From Rotaria sp. Silwood1 (Eukaryota; Rotifera; Eurotatoria; Philodinida; Philodinidae), in assembly GCA_905250075.1 (NCBI GenBank), contig CAJNOP010000013.1, positions 1,594,188-1,658,187 of the forward strand: DNA of 64,000 nucleotides. Reading direction: 5' to 3'. The position numbers were made by a program, and so were the translations under genes. Below the pieces are notes generated by a model. It was not told the origin of the DNA and did not search any database. It worked only from the letters and a program-made list of their open reading frames with translations. The stretch's first letter is position 1. Each line of letters starts with the position of its first letter. This document shows positions 37,099 through 48,866 of this stretch, in pieces.

Positions 37099-40000
37099 TC
37101 ATTCATCAATAGATAATATCGATGCTCTGTATTTTTCTCTAAATGATTCTTCCAATTGATTTAACGATATTGATTTATCATCAACAGACAACAATGTTGT
37201 TTTCTCTTGCAATTGTTTTAATTTTTGCATAAGTTCAATAAATGTTGGTCGTTGTTCACTAATTTCTTCCCAACATGAACACATCAATGCATAAATTTTC
37301 TTCGAACAATTTAATGGACATGATAATAATATTCTATCACGTATCATTTCAATAACTTCAGGATTTGTATATCCATAATATGGTTGAGTACCATATGAAA
37401 ACATTTCCCATAATAATACACCAAATGACCAAACATCAGACATTTCAGAATATATACCTGATAATAATGATTCAATTGACATCCATCTTACAGGTAATAA
37501 ATGATTTGCTATATTATAATAATCTAAATGATATTTTCGTTGATAACGTCCTATATTTGTTATTTTAATATTTAAATGTTCACAGAGAAAAATATTTTTT
37601 GTTGATAAATCATTATGAAGAAATTTCTTTTCAGATAAATATATCATTCCAGATACAATTTGTATTGCTATAAAAAGAAGATCGGTTAAATTAATTTTTT
37701 TTGAACATTGTAAAATCAAATATTCATGTAAATTTCCATAATTTAAATATTCATAAATCATTAATGAATATATATATTGTGCTGGAATACAAATACCAAT
37801 AAGACAAGATATATTTATATGATGAATATGATGAAAAACTAATTAAAGAAAAAAAAAGCAAAAATATTGTGTGAATAATAATAAAAATTAGAGCTTTTTC
37901 TTTCATACTTTCAATTTCTCGTAAATAATCTTGTTTTGCATGTTCATTTTCTAATGTTTTGATAACACATTTAGTTTTACTATCAATCAATTCACCGATA
38001 TATATTCGTCCAAATTCTCCTGAAAGATAATTTCAATTGGATAAAATTTTATATAAATAAATATTGATTTTACCTTGACCGATTTCTTGTAAAAAACGGA
38101 CATTTGTAAATGGGATTTCATATAGTGCATTAACGCCAGAAGGAAAGTATATTTGTTGATGATTAGATTCTGGTTGAAGTGATGTTTGACGATGGTATAT
38201 ATGAGTTAATTTTGTATTTGTTGTTGGTGATGATGATAATGATCTAATATGATGATGATTTTGTTTAATAATAATTGGCGATTGACATGGTGATGGTGGA
38301 ATTGGATTTGCAAGACAAGAAGATTTTATTCTTGGTGATAATGCTATTGAACTTGAGGATAAATGACTCTTATTATTTTGATTACGATAACAACAATAAC
38401 AGAATAGTATTAGTACACAAATTAGAGCAACAGCTATGAACATTTTTAAGGAAAATATTAGAGGATAATTTGATGATAATAAACCTCCGATAATTGGAGA
38501 AGTACTGGAAACTGTTGAAACTAAAGAATAAAACAAAATCTTATTCGAGGTTCAGATTTTTTCATTCGAAAACGTTGCGACATCGTATACAACTATACTT
38601 TCAGGTATTTAATATCTATGGATGATTAAGAATATATGCGATGTAACTTTAAGTGATTTGTAGTCTGGGCTAAAAATCCACTTAGCCGATTCTAATGTCA
38701 AAAATGGCAAGTTTTCGTCTATGCAATAGTTTAATATGATCATTAGATATAATTCTAACAGAGTCCGAGCAAGAAAGTCGAGCAAAGATCTTCTTCATAT
38801 GTTGATCGATTATCAGCATTTCTCTTTTATTGAAATAATATAAAATACACCCGCAATAATTTCATGAAAAATCATCTAAATTCGAATATAAATGTGTTCA
38901 ATGTGTTCCTCTTATGAGGGGACACATCTGGCGAATATGCTCCATTTCAGCCAGTAGACATCAGTGTTTGCTATCGGTCAATTGATTGCGGTTCGAGTTG
39001 GTCTCTGATAGACAGAACTCATAATATAGATAGAAGTCTTAAATGGGTTTGCACAATTAGTCTTTTCTTTTCGAATTATGCTCAATTTGCTGAATTTTCA
39101 GTCTATTCCGCCATATCAAGAAAAGAATAGTAACGAGAAATTTCCGACTGAAATTCTTTGTTTCTGTTTCTTTCATAATATCGTACAATAGCCGGAAAAT
39201 TTAGTAGAATGAGCATAATCAAAGAAGAAAGACTTAATTGCATGAACTCTTTTAGACTTTTTATCTATGCTATACGTCCTGCCTAGAAGGAAAATATGAG
39301 TTCACATAGAGTATATCAGTTGAATGGATTCTCTTGTTAATCTTATTTTCGATGCTTCAAAAAAAATATGCAAAAGGAGTTTGGATTTTTTCACCAATAT
39401 TTTGGCAATATAAATGTTTCAAATCTTTATTTAGAGCTTGTTAGGTTCAAACTTTCGGATCCGCCTCCGGCTAATTGAAATTCTTTCAATTCATACTAAT
39501 GCCTGGACTCGATCCAACCGTACTGTGATAGTTTTCATGAAATTTTCTAATCGGAATTATGTTGTTGCTAGAAGATAGGACATACTTTTTTGTGGTCATT
39601 TTGCATTTGGTGAGTAGCGTATTCTACACAGTTCTCAGACGATCAGAGCCCGTTGAGTCGAAGATTTTTGGACCTGGTCAACAGAATTTTTTCAGATCTG
39701 AACTGACCAAGTCCGAAACTTACCTGGCGGGTTCTAGTGTTTCCCTATTATTGGTTCTTCTTCAGATTGTACACATCCTCTATGCACATTAATTGGCATA
39801 GCACGGTGTAGAAATGAAGAGTAGAATTTGTTGGATGCAAGATTATCATACTCGAATCTAATTGGAGGGGTTCAAGTGAAGAAGTGCTTATTTGTTGTAT
39901 AATGTGATTTCTCTGACTTCTATTTGGATGATAAAGGCTATATATGGTTTAATTAAAGACAATGTCCTGCAATTCTTTATGATCTACGATTTTTTTTTCT

Positions 40001-41392
40001 TTACCATTTCGATATTGATCAACTTTAACACAAGATTCATCGTCACTTGATGGTGGTAAATTATCACATGTTGGTATATTATGTGAAACTCGAACTATGA
40101 ATATAATAAGAGATGAGGTTTTTTTTAAAAAAGACTGTCTTTTTTCTAACTTACAACTTGAATAAATTTGTTGTTGATTTAAAAGTTCTTTCATACAATT
40201 ATTATTTTGAAAATGATAACATGATTTTCGACATATCGATCGAATTGTTATTCGATTTTTATCACAAACAGGATATACAAAGAAACAAATCATAGGTAAT
40301 AACAAATGACGACATTCGTTTGAGAGAAATTGAATATTATTAATTAAATTTTGTTCAATTTCTTTTTCATCTGATGTTGTTAGAGCTATATAATTTGAAC
40401 CAATTATTGATCGACAAATATTACCTTTATACAGTTCACATTTTAACTTATCTATTAATTCATCATTATGTGTTATAATTTCCGGTTGAAATTCATATAT
40501 TGGTAATCTAAAATAAATTTTTTTCAATTAAAACCAAGAAAACAAAACGAAATCAATTAATTACAAATCATCATTTAAATCAATTGGATCGAAATCTATG
40601 TTAATCAAAAACATAAATATTATAGTACAAAAATAAACATTGATAATACCTGAATTTTTCACCCGAACAAAGCCAGTTGATATTAATGTTTGAAAACCAT
40701 TTGATACTTCACATGTATAAAAACCAGTTTGAGATTCTTTCAAATTTTTTAAACGAATACTATATCAAATAATTCTATTCTATTTTTTTGCTATTATAAA
40801 ATATTTTTTTTTACCTCGATTGAAATAAATTTTGATCGATACTAAAACTACTTCTATCAATTGGATTATTATATCTATACCAATTAAATGATACAGGATA
40901 TAAAGAATTAACTTCACATTCTAAAAGAACTGTTCGACCATGATCTTCTGTTATATTTTTTAATGTTTTGATCCATTGTATATTTGTTGATAGTGTACTA
41001 AAATATAAGAATTCAATTTAATAAACCTTAACAATGACAAACAGTATTATCATCAATTCATAAGATCATGTCATTATCAGTTAGAGTAATTTTATCAAGG
41101 TACTTTATCTATGATCGAGAGATTTCTTTGGTCTATTGATTTGATAAGAAATATTTGAAGTTTCTTTTTAGTTTCTCCAATATAAAAAAACAACACTTTT
41201 TCTTGATTGATATATAATATATTTATACTTAAGTATTGTCGATGAAGTCAGTTGATTGACAAGTATATTTGCTATTTGTATTTGATGTTGATTATCATTG
41301 TCATTGATCGATGACAGATCTCCCAGTGACAACAGTTCCACAAACAGAAGAGCGAGAGCTAAAGAAAATAAACGAGGAATTACTGTTATCAC
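37099..41392 (-). CDS. ROR-type receptor (Ig, frizzled CRD, TM, degenerate kinase)
   Basis: Nine exons join in phase: 41392-41229, 40997-40815, 40759-40650, 40595-40565, 40507-40155, 40094-40005, 38520-38074, 38019-37909 and 37838-37099 (TGA), about 742 residues. Order: hydrophobic leader, one Ig domain (CEVNS, GFYTCEVSNG), a frizzled Cys-rich domain from about residue 188, TM near 335-358, and a ROR/Trk-like kinase domain. Ror receptors bind Wnt5-type ligands through the CRD. There is no kringle: the CRD exon joins a short linker before the TM. Kinase: GQGEFG loop, VIK Lys480, helix-C Glu494, HND 571-573, but NIG at 591-593 in place of DFG/DLG, losing the metal-binding Asp, so it is probably a pseudokinase. 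The first exon has no ATG (its frame opens after a stop and begins at GTG), so the true start is in an unseen upstream exon. Confidence 0.9.
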
Positions 41393-43680
41393 AAGTTGAT
41401 TTTCTTGTCCTACTCTTTCCAGATTCTTTTATTCTTGACGTATCATATAGAATGCTTTTTGTCCTGAAGTTCAGTAAAGATTCTTTTTATCGATAATAGA
41501 GTGATAAAAAGACTCTGGTCAGAGTTGAAAGATAGATAGTCATCTATAGTTTCTTATAAGCATATATAAAATGCTTTTATATGTTGCTTCACTTATTTCT
41601 ATGATGAACATATCACAGTTAACATGTAAATGAACTATTTGTCTTTATATTAGGGTTTTCATGGTTTACTTAACAAACATTTTACTTAAATGATTATGAA
41701 CTTCTGTTTCTTTTTTTTTTCATTACTTTTATTGATATTTAGAGTGTCTTTTTGTTGTTGTAATATCATTCTGTTCATCTTATTAATGCTTGTAATTCCA
41801 AGCAAAAAATCAACAATAAAATAACAGATCCATACTAATCGTAGGAGTAAAACTGCAAGAATCTCGCTAGATTATTCCAAATATTATCTTGTTCTAAGAT
41901 AAAAAAAGAAACAGACTTGATTTTCAAGAGCTAAACGATTTCTTGTTTCGCCATTCAAGATTCTGTCTGCTGAATCCTTGTAGATCAGACAAGCATCTTA
42001 ATGAGTTTTTCCGCAACAAAATAGCATCTGGAAAGAATAGAAAGAAGAGCATTGACTTGTCATGTTTCTTGCTTCGTTGATTAAATAGAAAATAGATAAA
42101 CACTAAAAAAAAATGCACTTGACACAAAAAATAGCAGTCTGTTATCAAAACATTACATTGGCTTTTAACAGATGTAAACAGGTCTCTTGTCTTTTTGTAC
42201 TGCTATAAATGTTTCTTATACAATAGAAATATGAAGAATTTTATGACTTGCGAGAAAGTCATTATCGTATAGATGATAGACAATGTTAGAAAAATAAATG
42301 TGTTTGTTAGACTTACCAGATAAATTGATCAACATTAATATTGAATTATATTATTAGAAAATGAAAGTTTTACGCGTGATTATATGATTATCAAATCTAA
42401 AATGAGACTATATTGATTGAAAACATTCTTACATATTTAATAATATCGACAATTCTACGATGTGACACTTATTATTCTCTACATGATACTACGAATGCAA
42501 GTATTATTATCAATGCCTGCATGAGTCCTTTTTTCTCTCGCTTTTTTCTTTCTATGTACAAATACTATATATGTATACATATATACATACATGTATAAGG
42601 CCATCTTGTTAAACTGGCATGAGGAAAAGAAAGGAAGGAGACGACTACTTCAATTAATCTTTGTCCCTTTTTTTCTGTTGTACTGAATTTTATTATTGCG
42701 CATGAATGAATCTACTAATTTTTCATCAAGTTTTACCTGAATATATTCACTGATAACTATCAAAAAAGAAAAAAAGAGACAAATCTATCCAAGGTTATTC
42801 GTGATAGACACATGATCCATAAAGAACATTGACGTCGGTTCACTGCTTATCTCTCACTAACATAAACATTCTTACACACAGTGATTCTACTATGCTTATA
42901 ATACATGAACATTATTAACACTTATCGAAATGAAATATAACAACAAACTATCAAAAATTGTTATATGCCGAGCGTAACTACAAGAATAAACTGCTTTCTA
43001 TCGTAAGAAGTGTTATAAAATTTAATATGTTTTATACAACAAAAGAAAATTAAAGTGTAATCCATTCGAGTTCTAGTTTTTTTTAAAAAATTTTTGTTCG
43101 TTTACCGTCACCTTCGTTCTCTACCTTACTTTAATCTCAGAATGTTGATTTAAACCAGATGGTCAAATTGAATTTATCAAACATTCAATGAATATATGTA
43201 TACTGAAAGAAAGAAAGAAAGGCAATTTCATTCACTGAACACAGCAAGTGTGTATGCGTGTTGCGGCTTCATTTAGTTTTAATTTATCATATACATAGCG
43301 TGTCGCATCATAATCTATTTTCAACTATTATTTTTCATATAAGAAGTAACGTGAAAAACAAGTTCATATGTTCAAAGGGATTGTTATTTATGATATGAAA
43401 ATAGAGTGTGACCTAGATTTCTTCGTGAGATGATAATATGGGTGTGGTTGTATTATAGAGCTTTTTATCTTTTGTCCACATATATTATAATTGACATATG
43501 AATTGATAGTCAACTTTCTACTGAGATTATTGTGTAAGAAATTCATTATGAGTTGTAGAGAAAAGTCTTATTCAATTTGATACTCTTATCATTGATCATC
43601 ATATTAATAATGATGAGCATAATAATTTATTGTGAGAGCTGAGTCTTATCAATAGAATCAAAGACATACACTTGTATATA
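41393..43680. other. Intergenic, upstream of the ROR-like receptor
   Basis: This should hold the missing first exon and promoter of the ROR-like gene. I could not single out an ATG exon with the right phase. It is AT-rich with AT-dinucleotide runs near 42565-42590. Confidence 0.4.
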
Positions 43681-44794
43681 CAGAATGGACGATAAATAGC
43701 TCTACAATAAAAAAATTGAAATATCTCCGCTTCGGTTCTCTAGAATGGGCTGTTGTTTTAGTTAGTGGTAGAAACATATGTAAAGCTTTTTTTCCACATG
43801 AATAACGTAAATAAATACTAGTGTCCAGTTAAAGAAATTTTACGCATTGTTAAACAAGAAAAATAAATAGCTATGAAGTATTTCGTGGATAATTTTCAGT
43901 GGTTATCTAAGAGAATAATAGGAAGTAACCAAAACGTACTATAGTGACAGATAAAATTTTCGAGCAGCTGCACTTTTGAGTTTTCTTCTCGATGGTAATA
44001 GCTTGAAAGAATTTCAAAAACGATTGCATAGCTAGAAGGATTCTCTATCAAGATTTGTTGATCTAAAAACTTTAATAAAACTTCTTAGATGAAGACAACA
44101 AGAAAATCAAGACACACAAAGAAAAACAGTTTTCTGAAATACATCGAAGTTTTTTGGAAAGGGCTTTATTTGATGGAATAAAGTGAGATATCTCGATTCG
44201 CTTCCTGACTATTCTTCATCCAATTGCATTCAATTTACAGAAAACTCAAGAAGCATCTTTCTTTTGTTTTTATGAAAAATTGCAATGACTTTACCGTGTT
44301 TAACACTTTGTGGTCTTGTATAAATTGAGTACAGTTTGATGGAGGAAGGTTAGGAAGAGAGTCAAGACGTGTCATTTTGTTCTATCAAATAAAATCATTT
44401 TCAAAAAGCTTCAAATCTATGCCAAAAACTGGTTTCTTGTATTTTTTGGCTTTCTAGACATCCTTATTCAAGCAGTTTTATTGGAGTTTCTAGAAAACGC
44501 AAAGCTACAACTGTTCTAAACCTTTGTCCGTCATTTAGTTCGTTTTGACTTCTTATTCTTATGGTCTTAGATGACAGCTGAAAATCATCTACAAAAAGGT
44601 TTCATTTTTTTTTCTTAATCCACAATAGATGAAATCTCATTAATTTCACAATAGCATTTGTCTAGCTTATTCAAATGAAAAATACTTGAAATACAAATCT
44701 ATCACCAACCAAAAAAAATCAGTTCACTTGAGTCAATCGAAGCGAAGATATTTCAATTTTTTTTATTGTAGTGCTATTTATGGCCTACTCTACA
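43681..44794. mobile_element. Long-terminal-inverted-repeat element, copy 2
   Basis: Same family as 25709-26328. The right end reads gctatttatggcctactct; the left end is its diverged inverse (cagaatggacgataaatagc). Shared inner words include gaaatatct(c/t)cgcttcg, gttagtggtagaa and tagttcgttttga. Terminal repeats are about 240-280 bases. The centre (about 600 bases) is unrelated to copy 1 and has no protein frame. Flanks read tata and ata. Confidence 0.78.
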
Positions 44795-46395
44795 TAGTCA
44801 ATACTTCACAAAAAAAAAACGATTCGTTCAATTGATACTTTATTTTAATATTTTTCTAGTATTAGCGGATCTTGAACTATAATTATCGATACTATGCAAA
44901 GTGAAACATGTTTAACTCTTTGAGAGCGAAGTTTTTTTTAATCGATAAGAAACTATTTAATCATTTTATTTCGTCTCGCTGAACAACATCAAATATAAAT
45001 GGCATGATAATCTGAAAAAAGATGAATTTCTCTCATCTTTTAAATATTAGACATTCTCAATTCATCTAGAATATCTATTAATTCATTATAATCCAAGTCA
45101 TCCTCATTGTTGTCGTTACTAGTATATGAATAAAAGGATTGCTCATTGATTTCATTCCTTTCATAGAACTCCATTTGTTTAGCTTCTATAGTAAACAGAA
45201 TATAGTAAATGAAGAGTACAAGTAGTATTATTTGCTATGAATGAGAAAAGTAAGACAAAGTTTGTTGCATAAGGATATGTGACCGATAAACGTTTTTCAA
45301 AATCAAGAACAACATAAGGACATGAATGAGAAAATGAACAAGTACCAAAACGCAATAAAACATGAGAATATTCTTCACAGACGATAGATCAGACGAAAAA
45401 AAGAAATCATGATATTACTGAACAGTAACAGAAAGAATAGAGGATATTTGAAAAGAATCGAAAGAAAAAACCAATGTAATACGAGCACCATTGAGATCGA
45501 ACAACAGTGTTCAGTTTACGATGGTGCTCGTTATTGAGAGATTTTCAGTTTCTTTTTTCCAACTCATAGATATTCAGTTACAATCGCTTTTCGACTGCAC
45601 AAAGTAATCTTTTTCTTCTTTTCAACGATTTATTAATTCATCTTTTTTAATCAGAAGTAAATCAACACGATTAACCTTTGTTTTTTTTTGATTCTTTTAA
45701 ACATGCACTGTTAGTACATCTCTCCTTCTTATGTATTTCCCATGATTGTTTATCATCATATAATACACATAGCATCATTTTTTTTATCATTCTGTGCATG
45801 GGTTATAGAGCATTTGTTGCTCACATAACAAAGATTGTTATTGCTTATGGGATCAGAGATAAGGTCTCACTGCACATAGTAGTGGCTTATTCATAGTAAA
45901 ATTCGTTTGAGTGGACTATATATCATGTAGTACTGGGAGATACTCACATACAGAGGCATTACTGCATATGAAAGAAAGAAAGAAAAGATAAGTATGAAAT
46001 AACAAATATATGTCATCTATGGCTTATATAGCCATGTAGACTTAACAGTTAATTTTAAACTAAACATTTTTCCTCTACTAAAAAGTAGGTGAAGCAACAT
46101 CTATGTCTCATTATCCTTCAAAGAATTAATGATTATTATTATTATGAAATCGAGAAAGAAAAGATGAACTCATCCATACAAACAGTGGTAAAGACAAGAT
46201 TTTGGACTAGAAATGTGGGGATTGAACCTCATTTGATCCCTCCTTTACGCAGCTACTGAATAAAATGTTTTGATTTGATCCATCTTTTACTTCCGACCAA
46301 TATGAAGAAAAAAAAAAGAATTTTTATTTTTCATGTCTTGAAAATTAAAGTAGCAGATGTCATTGTGTAAAAGTGACTGATAATTTGATAGTTAG
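44795..46395. other. Non-coding stretch
   Basis: About 1.6 kb between the inverted-repeat element and the EF-hand gene. It contains a short hairpin at 45481-45531 and no exon. Confidence 0.45.
45481..45531. repeat. 51-bp hairpin with ACGAGCACCAT ends
   Basis: acgagcaccatt at 45481-45492 pairs with gatggtgctcgt at 45520-45531, and inner bases (cgaaca/tgttcag) extend the stem. It may be a very small foldback element. Confidence 0.75.
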
Positions 46396-47049
46396 TTAAG
46401 TACTGATATTGTTTCGTTTCTTATCATTTCGACAAACAGCTGCATGAAGAAAATCTTCAAATGATACATGTCCATGTCCATTACGATCAGCTAATTCAAT
46501 CATTTGATATAATTCAAAATCATTAATTGAATTTATAAGATATTTTTCAACAGTTAATTTAAGATCATCAAATGTTATTATACCATCTTGATTTTGATCA
46601 AAAAGATCAAATGCTTGTCGAATTTCTTGATTTGTTTCACTTGGATACATATTATGTGAAATAATATTTACAAATTCATAAAAATCTATTGTACTTGAAT
46701 TATCAATATCAATTTCACGCATTAAATCAATCATGTCTGATTCAGTTGGTGAATGACCAACTGTTTTCATAACAGAAACAAGTGTTTGTAATGTCAACAT
46801 TTCTAAGAACGATAAAAAATAAGCAATGTTTTATTTTTATTTTACTTTTTTTTTCGTAATTTAACCTTGATTATCTTTATCAAACATATCAAATAATTCT
46901 CGAAATTCTGCCAATTGTTCATCAGTGAATTTTTCTAACACAGTTCGTTGTGTACGTTCTGTTATATCATTTGTTTTGTTAATTGTTAGTCTTCTACTAG
47001 ATCGGAGTCCGTTTACATTATTTTCATTTTTTTTTGATTTTACAGGCAT
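46396..47049 (-). CDS. Calmodulin-like EF-hand protein
   Basis: Two exons, 47049-46866 and 46802-46396 (TAA), join in phase 1 to give 196 residues. A basic, Ser/Asn-rich N-terminal extension of about 40 residues precedes four EF-hands of the calmodulin/centrin family (FTDEQLAEFRELFDMFD is close to calmodulin helix A). The first loop, DKDNQEMLTLQT, lacks the central Gly and the final acidic residue and probably does not bind calcium. The second (DIDNSSTIDFYE), third (DQNQDGIITFDD) and fourth (DRNGHGHVSFED) keep most ligands. It probably acts as a calcium sensor; no partner can be inferred. The basic extension is reminiscent of centrins, but the EF1-EF2 half is nearer calmodulin, so I leave the symbol empty. 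Confidence 0.88.
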
Positions 47050-48866
47050 ATGTTTATTTCTAATTATTTGGATAAGTGTATTGGATATTCACTTATTACA
47101 TGCTGAGTAAAAATAATCTAGGCATATAATGAAGACAGGTTAACAGAAAATTTATAAATATATTCTTCGAGCTCGGAAGCAAAAAAGAAAATAAATTTGA
47201 AAGTGCGCTTAATACAAACATAAGAAGGAAATTAACTGTCTTCCAGATTAGAGAAATAAAAGAAGTATATCGAATTAACTAGTCTGTAGTTTTGTTTTTA
47301 GATAAAACAGTACATAGATAATAATTTGTTTATCTCTTTTAGATACTGTCACAGGACGGTATGCTTCGGCCCACTAGGACAAAGTGTCCTTCTGCGCCTA
47401 GTCAGTCTGCGAGACGACTTTTTTCATTGCATTTTTGACCAGGATGTGGACTTTTCTGTGTATGAAGTGTGACAGAAAATATCATAGAAGTATTATTTAT
47501 ACAAAAATCCTCCACAATATAATAATGTTCATAAACTTTATTACATGTTTTCCAACATAAATGAAATGAGCAATGAAGAAAAAAAAACACTAGACAGTCA
47601 TAAGGTGAGCAAAACAATACTTGAAAAAAAACCATAAAGATACATGATTCACAAGTTAACCAATATAAATAGATGCACAAGAAAAAACAATCAGTTTTCT
47701 TTTTGTATTTCTTTTTCTTGAATTTCTCAGATAAACGAATATATAATACGTTATGAAATTGAATTGCCTATAGACGCTTTCGTATTTGAGGAAATGTGAA
47801 TCTAGCTTAGAAAAATAATCTTTCAATCAAATGGATAGTCGCTTGTATGGTATCTACTCTCTTAACTACTGTTGATAACAATGGAAAATCACGACAAGTT
47901 TCAGTAGTAGATCAGAACTTCATTGGATGACTATCAACTAGGTGACTTGAGCGTTTTGCAGCTCCTAAACTCTAAAAAAAGATTAACCTGTTTCTGTTTG
48001 TATAGGATCACTGCCAAACATTGCAGGATACATATCCTGTACCGTTCTCTGATCTGTTCCATATTATGTTAGATGAGAATTGAGAAAGGAACTGTTTATG
48101 AAAAAAAAAAACGATTTGGTGAACATCTAAATCTAACAATAGGATCTAGAAAAATGCTACTTGTCGAGGAAAAAGGACGTGGTTGTAACAAGAACACCCA
48201 CATTCATATTCTGTGTTAATTTCCTATGTTTTTCTTTTAAATTCTTGTTATACTCATCCGTTTGCTCGTCCTTCTTCTGAATGATCATGTTTAAATGAAT
48301 TGAGTGACAAAAAGTAAGAATTCGTTAGTAAATGATTCCAAGTCCACTGTCTTCTTATTTCTCAACACTAAAATGGTGTTTGAATTTGAATAGAGACACC
48401 CTAATGCATGAGGATTTTTGATGATTGATTGATCAAATCTGTCGAGAAAAATCTTTTGCAACTGGTCTGAATCGTTTAAACGCTGTTTCACTAGTAATTC
48501 AGTTATTGAGCAACTAATTATCAAATGGAATACTATTTTTCTATTCTTCGAAGTGTTTGTTATTCTGATTAGTTTCGTTCCTTTTTTCTTTTCTCTAGCC
48601 TCTTTCTTGTTTTTGTTTCAACAATTTGTGACATGAAACATCCATTTCGAACTGACTCTAATCAAATCATTATGAAGCATAGTAGTAAAATGAATTGATT
48701 TTATTTTAAAATAGCTAATAAGGAAGGGGAACATCCGTCGATTCGTGTACGACAGGAATTTTATAAATATTTCAGTTTCCACATGTGATAATTCTCCGAA
48801 TACTGAAAAACAATAATAGGATAGATTAAAACGTATATGTTGAAGTAAAAATTTTCATTGGTTGTG
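47050..48866. other. Non-coding stretch with a small structured GC-rich segment
   Basis: About 1.8 kb without recognisable exons. At 47373-47402 ACTAGG pairs with CCTAGT around an inner ggacaaagtgtcc hairpin, in a locally GC-rich patch. This could be a transposon end or a small RNA, but nothing identifies it. A minus-strand frame at 48291-48524 matched no family I know. Confidence 0.4.

Noticed and set aside
46201-46260. tRNA-like T-arm (gaggttcaatcccc on the minus strand)
   Set aside because: No acceptor stem, D arm or anticodon arm could be placed around it.
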